Positions 14,499 through 21,432 of a DNA stretch of 21,432 bases are shown here, one piece after another (position 1 is the stretch's first letter; each line of letters begins with the position of its first letter). This DNA is from CAKSQF01 sp964569225 (GTDB lineage: Bacteria > Bacillota > Clostridia > Oscillospirales > CAG-272). The translations under genes were made by a program, and so were the position numbers. The stretch covers positions 1-21,432 of the forward strand of contig CAZMTU010000031.1 in assembly GCA_964569225.1 (NCBI GenBank), read 5' to 3'. The notes under the pieces are model-generated. The model did no database searches and was not told the origin of the DNA. It worked only from the letters and a program-made list of their open reading frames with translations.

Positions 14499-14502
14499 AT
14501 GA
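14410..14502 (+). CDS. Possible 30-residue small protein overlapping the thiN start
   Basis: This ATG frame of 30 codons includes a short hydrophobic run (VTTLLAIVVGSC) and ends in a TGA that shares bases with the thiN start (ATGA). Only GGAAAG at a short distance could serve as ribosome binding site. The overlap hints at translational coupling, because thiN itself has a weak site. No family recognised; it could well be chance. Confidence 0.2.
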   Translation: MNSADKSVTTLLAIVVGSCKSNQESKRAVE

Positions 14503-15173
14503 ACGGGATGGACAGAATATGTTATGTCATTGGCGCTATGTCCCCTAAAGGAGAAAAAATTTCCCAAAAGGCGGACGATTTGGTCATTGCCGCTGACGCC
14601 GGACTTCGCTATGTAAAAGAATATGGGCTTTTACCTGATTTAGCGGTAGGGGATTTTGACTCGCTTGGGGATTTTAATCTGGCTGGCTGCGAGGTTATCC
14701 GCCATCCGGCGGAAAAGGACGATACCGATCTGATGCTTGCCATCAAAATTGGGCTGGATAGAGGATACCGACTGTTTTTGCTGTTGGGGGCAATGGGAGG
14801 ACGAGCAGACCATGCCTATGCGGTCTATCAGTGCCTTGCCTATTTGGAGGTTCATCACGCGCATGGGTATCTTTATAGCGATGGAATGGCAGTTACCCGG
14901 CTGACCGATGGCAGCTTGAAGTTGACGGCGCACGGCGATGGGCTGCTGTCAGTGTTCGCAGTGGACGGAGCGGCGGCTGGTGTAAGCTTAGAGGGCGTAT
15001 ACTACCCGCTGAATAACGTGTGCTTGACGCCGACCTTTCCTTTAGGTGTCAGCAATCAAATTACCCGTGAAACAGCGTTTGTTTCGGTTCAAAAGGGTTC
15101 GCTTTTGGTGTTTTGGAGCGCTAAAAACGATTTTATATATGAAACAGAGAAAAAACGGAGGAAGGGGCATTGA
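14499..15173 (+). CDS. thiN: Thiamine diphosphokinase (thiamine pyrophosphokinase)
   Basis: The enzyme transfers diphosphate from ATP to thiamine, making the cofactor thiamine diphosphate in the cytoplasm. The protein is 224 residues, normal for the family. Motifs in order: AADAG (residues 32-36), PDLAVGDFDS, EKDDTDLMLA, LLGAMGGRADH, and C-terminal GVSNQITRE with the substrate-site Ser/Asn. The start at 14499 overlaps the stop of a tiny upstream frame; a second ATG at 14508 is possible, and neither has a strong ribosome binding site. In many Firmicutes thiN follows rsgA and rpe, but here it follows the fatty-acid operon after a terminator. Its last four bases overlap the next gene. Confidence 0.92.
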   Translation: MNGMDRICYVIGAMSPKGEKISQKADDLVIAADAGLRYVKEYGLLPDLAVGDFDSLGDFNLAGCEVIRHPAEKDDTDLMLAIKIGLDRGYRLFLLLGAMGGRADHAYAVYQCLAYLEVHHAHGYLYSDGMAVTRLTDGSLKLTAHGDGLLSVFAVDGAAAGVSLEGVYYPLNNVCLTPTFPLGVSNQITRETAFVSVQKGSLLVFWSAKNDFIYETEKKRRKGH

Positions 15174-17425
15174 AAATCAGCGGTGCAATCTTCGATATGG
15201 ACGGAACGCTGCTGGATTCCATGTATATGTGGGATAATGCCGGAAGCAATTATTTGAAGGAAAAGCACCTGCTGCCTACTGAGCGCTTTACACGGGCGGT
15301 TCGTTCTATGGATATTGCGCGGGCGGCGGAACTGATTCGGGCAGAATATCACCTGTCCGATTCGACTGAACATATCGCGGGGGAGATCAATAGGCAGATT
15401 GCTTCTTTTTATCAGACGCAGGTTCAGGTGAAAAGCAAGATTCCCGCTTTGCTGCGGCAGCTTAAGGATGCGGGAGTTCCTATGTGCGTGGCAACAGCCA
15501 CCGATCGTCCGTTGGCAGAAGCGGCGTTGAGGCATGCTGAGCTGCTGGAATACTTTGATTTTATAATAACCAGTGCGGAAGCGGGCGTGGGGAAAGATCA
15601 TCCCGAAATTTTTGAGCAGGCTCTGGCAAGACTGGGAACCCGACGGGAAACCACCTATGTACTGGACGACGCTCCGTTCGCGCTGAAAACAGCAAAACAG
15701 GCGGGTTTTCCGACCGTTGGCATATATGATCCCTCTTTTTCTGATCTGGAAGCCGAAAGAAGACGCTTTTCAGATTATTATGTCCTTGAACCGGCAGAAC
15801 TGATAGGGCGCTTTGAACCGCTTCCGCTTTGCAGGGTGATCACTTACCGTCTGCCTGATCGATATAAGCAGTCGCGAAGCTTTAAGGTTATGGTAGATGG
15901 GCGGGAAATTCCTGTTCGGGATTATATGAGCGGTACCTATGACGATTACGATTATGCCCATCTGTCCTTTGCGGGCAGTGCAATGGTAGAGATCAGGGTA
16001 GGGGAGCCGGTGATGGAATTCGAGATTTCTCCGCACCGAAAGCAAGTGAGAGGCACATGTGAAGGAACCTCACTTTTTTTCGAATTGTCGGACATTGGCT
16101 ATTATATTGTTCGGATTAATCGTCTGAAAAAATTGGTGCTGCTGGTTGATCCTCCCGAAGGACAGGTACCTCCGCCTGCGGGAGAAGGCATATTTTTGCC
16201 GGAAACGTATGGCGCCGATCCCAGCGGCAGAACTTCTTCTACTGCCGCGCTGCAAAAGGCATTGGATGAAGCTTCCCGTTTCGGTACACCGGAAAAACCC
16301 GGAACCGTTCGGCTTACCGGTACTTATGCTGTCGGAACGCTTCTTTTGAAATCCAATACGGTCCTCTATTTGGCAGGAGGCGCGCTGCTGTGCGCCAGTG
16401 AAAATCCGCAGGAATTTCCTCATCGTGCGCGAAAAAATTCATTGAATATGCCGGTTTCGGCGTTGCTGGTTACTGAAAATGGGAAGGGACCGGGGAATCA
16501 ATCCGAGCTGATTCACTCCTCTCATATCTCTGTTTGCGGGAGAGGAACCATTGACATAAACGGAAGGCAGATGGAAAAGAAAGGGATTCTTCTGCAAAGT
16601 TTGTTGCCGGTAAATTGCAGCCACTTTCATTTGGATGGGATTATGATCTGCGACACGACCATCTGGTCAGTAATGCCCGCTTTTTCAAAGCAGCTTACCT
16701 TTACACACATGAAGCTGCTCAATGCGATCGGTACCCATGAGAATGACGGAATTGATCTGAATTGTTGTCAGGACTCGACCGTTTCACATTCTATCGCGGT
16801 TGCGTTGGATGATCCCTTTTCCGTGAAAAGCTATCGCGGCGGAACGGATCTTATGAAATACATTGAGGATGAGGGCTTTGGAGCGGAACGAAATCTTTTT
16901 GAGGACTGTCTGGCATGGACGATTTGCTACGGGTTTAAAACCGGACAGGGGGCGTTTTACGATCAGAAACAGATCGCCTTTCGAAACAGTGTGGTACACA
17001 ACTGTTCAGTAGGGATCGGCGTCAATCATAAATATGGCGGTGGTTCTATGGAGGATATTACTTTTGAGGATATTGATATCGAGCACATTACATGGACCAA
17101 CGGACCGCTGCAAAACTGGATGGATATCGAATGCGTGTCGGGCAGCAGTGTATCCGGCAGGCATCCGGTGGATCGGGTAAAGATTTCCCGAATTAAATTA
17201 GAAGAGATGGGCAAAGCGGGTTCATTTATTACCGGATATGAGAACAGCCCATCACAAACCAACGGAATAGCTATTGAAGATCAGGTGGGCGAAGTAATCA
17301 TTGAAAAGATAACGCTGCCTGACGGAAGGGCAGCGCATACATTGGAAGCGCTTCGGATCGATCCGGTCCAGCGTTGCCGGTGCCTATTAATAGACGGAAA
17401 ACGTATCCCAACAGATTGTGAATAA
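15170..17425 (+). CDS. Fusion of HAD-family phosphatase and GH28-like parallel beta-helix protein
   Basis: This is one 751-residue frame with two unrelated domains. Residues 1-215 are a HAD phosphatase of the beta-phosphoglucomutase/phosphoglycolate phosphatase type: nucleophile D9 and D11 in FDMDGTLLDS, VATATD (motif II), K142 in GVGKDHPEIF, and D166/D167 in YVLDDAP. Residues about 218-335 form a beta-rich connector. Residues about 340-720 are a right-handed beta-helix like glycoside hydrolase family 28: ETYGADPSGRTSSTAALQKA, TYAVGTLLLKSNTVLYL, D526/D529 in NDGIDLN and D547/D548 in ALDDPFSVKS. The GHG histidine of GH28 is not evident (NCS, 611-613, at the aligned place), so the reaction is uncertain. 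No signal peptide, so it should be cytoplasmic. The start is TTG (15170) with GGAGG 8 bases upstream, overlapping thiN by four bases. No internal start or ribosome binding site near the junction suggests two genes. Confidence 0.82.
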   Translation: MKISGAIFDMDGTLLDSMYMWDNAGSNYLKEKHLLPTERFTRAVRSMDIARAAELIRAEYHLSDSTEHIAGEINRQIASFYQTQVQVKSKIPALLRQLKDAGVPMCVATATDRPLAEAALRHAELLEYFDFIITSAEAGVGKDHPEIFEQALARLGTRRETTYVLDDAPFALKTAKQAGFPTVGIYDPSFSDLEAERRRFSDYYVLEPAELIGRFEPLPLCRVITYRLPDRYKQSRSFKVMVDGREIPVRDYMSGTYDDYDYAHLSFAGSAMVEIRVGEPVMEFEISPHRKQVRGTCEGTSLFFELSDIGYYIVRINRLKKLVLLVDPPEGQVPPPAGEGIFLPETYGADPSGRTSSTAALQKALDEASRFGTPEKPGTVRLTGTYAVGTLLLKSNTVLYLAGGALLCASENPQEFPHRARKNSLNMPVSALLVTENGKGPGNQSELIHSSHISVCGRGTIDINGRQMEKKGILLQSLLPVNCSHFHLDGIMICDTTIWSVMPAFSKQLTFTHMKLLNAIGTHENDGIDLNCCQDSTVSHSIAVALDDPFSVKSYRGGTDLMKYIEDEGFGAERNLFEDCLAWTICYGFKTGQGAFYDQKQIAFRNSVVHNCSVGIGVNHKYGGGSMEDITFEDIDIEHITWTNGPLQNWMDIECVSGSSVSGRHPVDRVKISRIKLEEMGKAGSFITGYENSPSQTNGIAIEDQVGEVIIEKITLPDGRAAHTLEALRIDPVQRCRCLLIDGKRIPTDCE

Positions 17426-17488
17426 GACGGCAGGCATATTTTACTATGCATGTATCGTAAAATTATTTCGAATGTCGGAATGAACCGA

Positions 17489-17516
17489 TTGAATTGATGA
17501 AAAAATACTGTAAAAT
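17489..17516 (+). promoter_or_regulatory. Candidate promoter for the thioredoxin-like gene
   Basis: TTGAAT (17489-17494), 16-base spacer, TAAAAT (17511-17516), about 33 bases before the start codon. Both boxes are one mismatch or more from consensus. No terminator is visible after the preceding fusion gene, so read-through is also possible. Confidence 0.4.
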
Positions 17517-17548
17517 AAGTGCTTTTAAGCGAATAGGAGGAGGATTTT

Positions 17549-17860
17549 ATGATTACAATTGTTGACAATCAGCAGGCATATGCTGATGCATTGCGGCAGT
17601 CATTTGTGCTGGTGGATTTTTTCACCGAAACTTGTATGCCTTGCCGGATGTTCGGTAAAATTTTAGAGCAGCTTTCTGAAGAACGACCAGAGCTTGCCAT
17701 TGTAAAGGTCAATCTCACCCGCTGTCCGGAGCTTGCTATAGAAAACGGCATTCAAGCTGTGCCTGCCGTTCGGATTGTAAAGGACGGACAGAACGTAGAT
17801 GAATGGCTGGGGCTTACCCAGTTGGATGAACTGCTGGAAAAAATTGATATGTATACTTGA
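17549..17860 (+). CDS. Thioredoxin-like protein with CMPC active site
   Basis: This 103-residue cytoplasmic thioredoxin-fold protein probably reduces protein disulfides or takes part in a specific redox relay. LVDFFTETCMPCRMFGKIL carries C29 and C32, and the cis-proline is P72 in AVPAVRIVKDG. The length matches thioredoxin. The active site is TCMPC where classic thioredoxin has WCGPC; loss of Trp and Gly would shift the redox potential and partner choice, so it may not be the housekeeping thioredoxin. A further cysteine is C59. AGGAGG lies close before the ATG. It stands alone with its own candidate promoter and a strong terminator, with no thioredoxin reductase nearby. Confidence 0.85.
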   Translation: MITIVDNQQAYADALRQSFVLVDFFTETCMPCRMFGKILEQLSEERPELAIVKVNLTRCPELAIENGIQAVPAVRIVKDGQNVDEWLGLTQLDELLEKIDMYT

Positions 17861-17868
17861 TCGAATTT

Positions 17869-17907
17869 GTTAAAATGCCGCCTTTGAAAAAAGGCGGCAT
17901 TTTTAAC
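17869..17907. terminator. Strong intrinsic terminator after the thioredoxin-like gene
   Basis: ATGCCGCCTTT and AAAGGCGGCAT pair around GAAA, then TTTTTAAC. The outer bases GTTAAA/TTTAAC extend the stem, so it could also work on the minus strand. Confidence 0.9.
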
Positions 17908-17930
17908 AGCAACGATAATCAGATAGATAG

Positions 17931-17973
17931 AATAACTAAATTGATTAATTTTTCTTGCTTAGTTTTAGTTATT
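17931..17973. repeat. AT-rich inverted repeat upstream of the GH32 gene
   Basis: AATAACTAAA (17931-17940) and TTTAGTTATT (17964-17973) are perfect inverted copies 23 bases apart, followed by a T-run. It lies just upstream of the GH32 promoter, so it could be a regulator site. A stem of A-T pairs only would make a poor terminator. Confidence 0.4.
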
Positions 17974-17996
17974 TTTTGCTTATTTCTTTAAATATA

Positions 17997-18025
17997 TTGA
18001 CATTCATGATTATATCTGTTATCAT
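17997..18025 (+). promoter_or_regulatory. Strong promoter for the GH32 gene, extended -10
   Basis: Perfect TTGACA (17997-18002), 17-base spacer, TATCAT (18020-18025) with TG one base before it (18017-18018). It lies about 95 bases before the start codon. Confidence 0.65.
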
Positions 18026-18121
18026 AAAAACACTATCCTTTAAAAAAGCTGTAATTGAATGAATAAAAAACGGATATGACAGATTGCCTGAAGCTCTGTT
18101 TTGTGCCGAAGGGAGAGACTT

Positions 18122-21100
18122 ATGAATTTCAGACGGCTGTTGATAATATGGATATGCGGTCTGCTGCTTTGGCTGTACGCGCTGCCGCTGACCGTTTGGG
18201 CTGTATCTGCTCCGATTGATAGCGAGCGTATGAAGTCTTTGTCTGACCTCAAACCACTGAACGGACAATGGGAAATGGAAGCCGTGATCCATTCGTCAGG
18301 CAGCGGGGACTGCTTCGCGCTCTCTTCTGTCAGCGCGTTGGATTTTGTTTTGGAAGCGGATGTTCATTTTATTAAACATTCAGGTGCGGCTTCCCTGATT
18401 TTTATTTCGCCGGATAATCCGTCCAATGGGGCATATTGTGCCAATATTGATCTGTCCGCCGGCAATGCGCGGATTTTTCGGTTTTGTACCGGCGGAGCGG
18501 ATACACTTGGAGAATATATACTGCCGCAGGAGGTAAGAACGAAGGACCGTTTTCATCTGCGGGTGGAAGTAAAGGAAAATGATATACTCTATTTTCTTGA
18601 CAGCGATTTGATTGTGGCGGTTGAAGCTAAACAGAAAACACCCGGTCTGGCGGGACGGTTGGGACTGCTCACTTACAATACCGAGGTGGAATACGAAAAT
18701 GTCCGTTACGGACTGATCGGAAAGAATAGCCCTGCGCTTACCTCGCTGACAGTTACCGGAGGGGAAATGAGTTCTGTCTTTGACGGTGCGCTTCAAGCGG
18801 AGTGTACAGTCCCGTTTGGACAGAAACAAATCAGTTTGCATACAGCTCATACCGGCAGCCGCCTTACGGCAGAGCCGCTGGATGGAGAGGGTATTACCGT
18901 TACGGCTGCTTCAAATGAAAATGAAATTGAAATTACCGGATTTGACAGCGGCTTTTCACTGCTGCTTACGGTACAAAAGGAGGATTTTATGATACACTAT
19001 TTGTTTTCAGCGGAGCTTAGCGCCGATCCCGCTGACCTTTACAATGAGCCTTACCGACCGCAGTTTCACTTCTCCCCGTTAGTCAATTGGCTGAACGATC
19101 CTAACGGTTTGGTTTATGATCCGGCGGGCGGACGCTATCATTTATACTATCAGTATAATCCCTTTGGCTTAAATATTGCCAATCAGGTATGGGCACATGC
19201 GGAAAGCAGTGATCTGATTCATTGGAACCAGATCGGCATTGCCATTGATCAGGACAGCTTAGGCGCTGTCTTTTCAGGCAGCGCAGTGGTGGACGAAGAC
19301 AATACCAGTGGATTTTTTACCGATAACACACCGGAGCAGTCCAAATTAGTGGCTTTTTTTACATCAGACGGCGGCGATACCACTCATGGCGTGGAAAAAC
19401 AGTGCATCGCATATTCGAAGAATTTCGGACGCACATGGATTCGGCCGTCTGTTGCGGTCAACGGGTTTGAAAACCCCATTATTTCTAACGCCGGAGAGCC
19501 TTACGGCAGAGATTTTCGTGACCCGAAGGTGTTCCGCTATGACGGGAAATGGTTTATGGCGGTAGCGGGCGGCAGAGCAAGACTCTTTACCTCGGATGAC
19601 CTGATTCATTGGACTATGGTCTGCGACATGGGTTTTGATTCAGAATGTCCCGATTTTTATCCGCTTTCGGTAGACGGGAATGAGTCCGATATCAAATGGG
19701 TGTATACCGCGTCAGGTAAATGGTATGTGGTAGGACGGCTTGAAAAAGGTGAACTGAAGGACGGCGTTCAGACTTATCGGTTTATTGCGGAAACAGAACG
19801 GAAAGCCTATAACGGCGGCAGCGAGGTTTATGCTACTCAATCGTATTACAATGACGGCTCTGGTGAGAATCGCCGCATTGCGATAAGCTGGCTGCAGGAT
19901 TCCACCGCACCGGGACTTGCCGGAAAACCATGGAATGGCGCGATGTCACTTCCTCATCAGCAGACGCTGCGGACAGTGAACGGCAAGCTGCTGCTGGCTT
20001 CCTATCCGGTAGCGGAAAGTGAGGCGTTGCGGGGAAGTAAGCTGATTGACCTTGTTTCGCCCTCTGTGGAAGAAGCTGCCGAAGCGCTGCGGGGCGCGCC
20101 GGGTTCCGTATATGAGCTTTTGGTCAGCTTTACGCCTGACTTGGAAGCGATTTTCTGTTTGAAGCTCCGCTGCGGTGAGGGACAGTATACGTTGGTTTCC
20201 TATGACAGAGCGGCGAATCGGCTGACTGTAGACCGCAGTCAGTCGGGCAGCGCTGTCAGCGGCGTATGGCGGAGCGAATTGTATCCCGATGCGGATGGGA
20301 AAGTTACTCTGCGGATTATGGTCGATACGTCGGTGATAGAAGTCTTCGGCAATGAAGGGGAAGCGGCAATTTCCGGGCACTTTTTCCCTGACGCAGACAG
20401 CATTCAGTCCGATTGCTATGTGGACGGACGGGGAGATGTCGCCATTCATTTGATGACGCTCTACAGACTGATATCAATTTGGCATGACAGTGAAGTGATT
20501 CCGGAGCCGGGGATTTATGTCAGTACAAGGGCAACCGCGATTGGAACCGATGAGCCGGTATCACTCAACGCGGTAGCGGTAAATGCCGACGGCAGTTTAT
20601 CCAGACAGATTGTCTGGACTGGTCTGGAAAGTGATTTGATTGCAGTGGAAACCAATGAAAACGGATTGCTTACATTAATTGGAAAGGAAAAAGGAAAAGT
20701 AACGCTGACCGCTAAGGCGGGAGAACTGGAAAAGCAGATTACCATAACTTTTTCCGACTATCATTTTGATACGAATCTTTCCGGATGGAGCAGCCAAGGA
20801 GATTGGCAGATCGGAACCGACGGATATGGGCTGAAAGGGGCGTCGGGTGACAGCTTTGCCTTTTCAGACAGAACAGAATCAGCCTTTACTTATTCAGGGA
20901 CCGCTAAGCTGCCGGTTTCCGGAAGCTGTCTTGGACTTGTATTTGGGGTTGATCGTCCCGACGCGCCCTCTTCCGGAACGTGGTACGGTGCTAATGTGGA
21001 TACTTACGGCGGAAAAGCGGTGGCAAAGCTATTCTGCAATCAGAAGGGAAGCGAGTTATGGCGGTTGACTGCTGAAATTCCGCTTGCTCAAGATGGCATT

Positions 21101-21432
21101 TATCATCTAACTGTCGCTGTTTCGGATAATAAAACGATCACATATATGGTGAACGGAATTAAAATCGGCGAAAAAAAGGATCGCGGTTATCAGGCGGGCA
21201 GACTGGGACTGGTGGCATGGAACGGGGGCGGGTCCTTTGATCAAGTAAGCTGTACGTTGCCCGGCTTTTCGGAGGGGGAACAGGTTCCTTCTGTTACCGA
21301 TGCACCGTCCGCCGGACAGCAAACTGAAACGGTCGGCGCGGCAGGTTCTGAAAATCAGACGGTAAGGACCGAATCCAAAAGGGGATTTTTGCTGGCGGTT
21401 GGCGGCGCCTTGCTGGCGGCTGCCGCAGGCGG
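18122..21432 (+). CDS. Secreted multidomain GH32 fructan hydrolase (levanase/fructanase type), 3' end outside window
   Basis: The frame stays open to the window end: 1103 codons. It should cut beta-fructosyl bonds of levan, inulin or sucrose outside the cell. Order: signal peptide (1 to about 28, hydrophobic LLIIWICGLLLWLYALPL); concanavalin-like carbohydrate-binding domain (about 45-200); cadherin-like beta-sandwich (about 205-288); GH32 five-blade propeller (about 305-625) with nucleophile D326 in NWLNDPNG, RDP at 466-468 and acid/base E508 in SECPDF; GH32 C-terminal sandwich (about 640-785, IEVFGNEG); bacterial Ig-like domain (about 797-877); second concanavalin-like domain (about 880-1045); Ser/Thr/Gln linker; then a hydrophobic stretch after KRG (1086 on) that looks like a membrane anchor. 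GGGAGAG precedes the ATG. An in-frame ATG at 18989 has a perfect AAGGAGG site. No transporter or regulator is visible within the window. Confidence 0.9.
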   Translation, partial: MNFRRLLIIWICGLLLWLYALPLTVWAVSAPIDSERMKSLSDLKPLNGQWEMEAVIHSSGSGDCFALSSVSALDFVLEADVHFIKHSGAASLIFISPDNPSNGAYCANIDLSAGNARIFRFCTGGADTLGEYILPQEVRTKDRFHLRVEVKENDILYFLDSDLIVAVEAKQKTPGLAGRLGLLTYNTEVEYENVRYGLIGKNSPALTSLTVTGGEMSSVFDGALQAECTVPFGQKQISLHTAHTGSRLTAEPLDGEGITVTAASNENEIEITGFDSGFSLLLTVQKEDFMIHYLFSAELSADPADLYNEPYRPQFHFSPLVNWLNDPNGLVYDPAGGRYHLYYQYNPFGLNIANQVWAHAESSDLIHWNQIGIAIDQDSLGAVFSGSAVVDEDNTSGFFTDNTPEQSKLVAFFTSDGGDTTHGVEKQCIAYSKNFGRTWIRPSVAVNGFENPIISNAGEPYGRDFRDPKVFRYDGKWFMAVAGGRARLFTSDDLIHWTMVCDMGFDSECPDFYPLSVDGNESDIKWVYTASGKWYVVGRLEKGELKDGVQTYRFIAETERKAYNGGSEVYATQSYYNDGSGENRRIAISWLQDSTAPGLAGKPWNGAMSLPHQQTLRTVNGKLLLASYPVAESEALRGSKLIDLVSPSVEEAAEALRGAPGSVYELLVSFTPDLEAIFCLKLRCGEGQYTLVSYDRAANRLTVDRSQSGSAVSGVWRSELYPDADGKVTLRIMVDTSVIEVFGNEGEAAISGHFFPDADSIQSDCYVDGRGDVAIHLMTLYRLISIWHDSEVIPEPGIYVSTRATAIGTDEPVSLNAVAVNADGSLSRQIVWTGLESDLIAVETNENGLLTLIGKEKGKVTLTAKAGELEKQITITFSDYHFDTNLSGWSSQGDWQIGTDGYGLKGASGDSFAFSDRTESAFTYSGTAKLPVSGSCLGLVFGVDRPDAPSSGTWYGANVDTYGGKAVAKLFCNQKGSELWRLTAEIPLAQDGIYHLTVAVSDNKTITYMVNGIKIGEKKDRGYQAGRLGLVAWNGGGSFDQVSCTLPGFSEGEQVPSVTDAPSAGQQTETVGAAGSENQTVRTESKRGFLLAVGGALLAAAAG
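18977..18991 (+). promoter_or_regulatory. Internal ribosome binding site and in-frame ATG within the GH32 gene
   Basis: AAGGAGG (18977-18983) is followed by ATTTT and ATG (18989-18991, M290) in the same frame as the GH32 protein. The spacing is ideal, and the same GGAGGATTTTATG string precedes the thioredoxin-like gene at 17549. The site falls between the binding domains and the catalytic domain, so it could start a shorter protein without signal peptide. Confidence 0.4.

Noticed and set aside
15820..15860. Separate start for the beta-helix domain at the fusion junction
   Set aside because: A GTG at the junction has no suitable ribosome binding site, and the frame is continuous with the HAD domain.
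19946..20449. 167-residue minus-strand frame inside the GH32 gene
   Set aside because: Lies antisense to the clear GH32 C-terminal domain, with no start signals.

Overview
The window looks like a chromosomal segment of an anaerobic, low-to-mid GC Firmicute, most likely a member of the class Clostridia (Oscillospirales-like). The reasons are Gram-positive ribosome binding sites (AGGAGG type), a type II fatty-acid-synthesis (FAS-II) cluster in the Streptococcus/Clostridia order with FabK as the enoyl reductase, a glutamine-dependent NadE tail, a COG2509-type flavoprotein, and a large serine-recombinase remnant. This is inferred from gene content; no phylogeny was run.

Layout. (1) 1-513 is the C-terminal end of NAD+ synthetase. 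(2) 535-2093 is a monocistronic-looking FAD-dependent oxidoreductase with a palindrome over its promoter and a terminator-like hairpin directly before its start codon. (3) 2238-3581 is a lipoprotein HtrA/trypsin-like protease with a short collagen-like Gly-X-Asp segment between lipid anchor and protease. (4) 3582-3973 is a scar holding the frameshifted C-terminal end of a large serine recombinase on the minus strand. (5) 3974-4357 (minus) is a small single-pass membrane protein with its own good promoter. (6) 4573-14189 is the FAS-II/acetyl-CoA carboxylase operon: fabH-acpP-fabK-fabD-fabG-fabF-accB-fabZ-accC-accD-accA. It starts from two sigma-A-like promoters separated by a 26-bp imperfect palindrome. 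Genes are tightly spaced or overlapping, except for a 198-nt structured spacer between fabZ and accC. (7) 14499-17425 is thiN followed, with a 4-nt overlap, by a very unusual fusion of a HAD phosphatase and a GH28-like parallel beta-helix. (8) 17549-17860 is a thioredoxin-like protein with a textbook terminator. (9) 18122 to the window end is a large secreted multidomain GH32 fructanase, open at its 3' end.

How the parts work together. The Acc subunits make malonyl-CoA and FabD transfers malonyl to AcpP. FabH primes, FabF elongates, and FabG, FabZ and FabK reduce, dehydrate and reduce again, so the operon encodes a near-complete saturated-chain cycle. No fabT/fapR-type regulator gene lies in the window. 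The flanking genes are separate units: NAD synthesis, envelope proteolysis, thiamine diphosphate formation, redox, and fructan use at the cell surface.

Most worth a second look are the HAD/beta-helix fusion, the strong in-frame internal ribosome binding site exactly before the GH32 catalytic domain, the collagen-like HtrA lipoprotein, the recombinase scar, and three structured regulatory regions (before the flavoprotein, before fabH, before accC). No CRISPR array, tRNA, rRNA or intact mobile element was seen.
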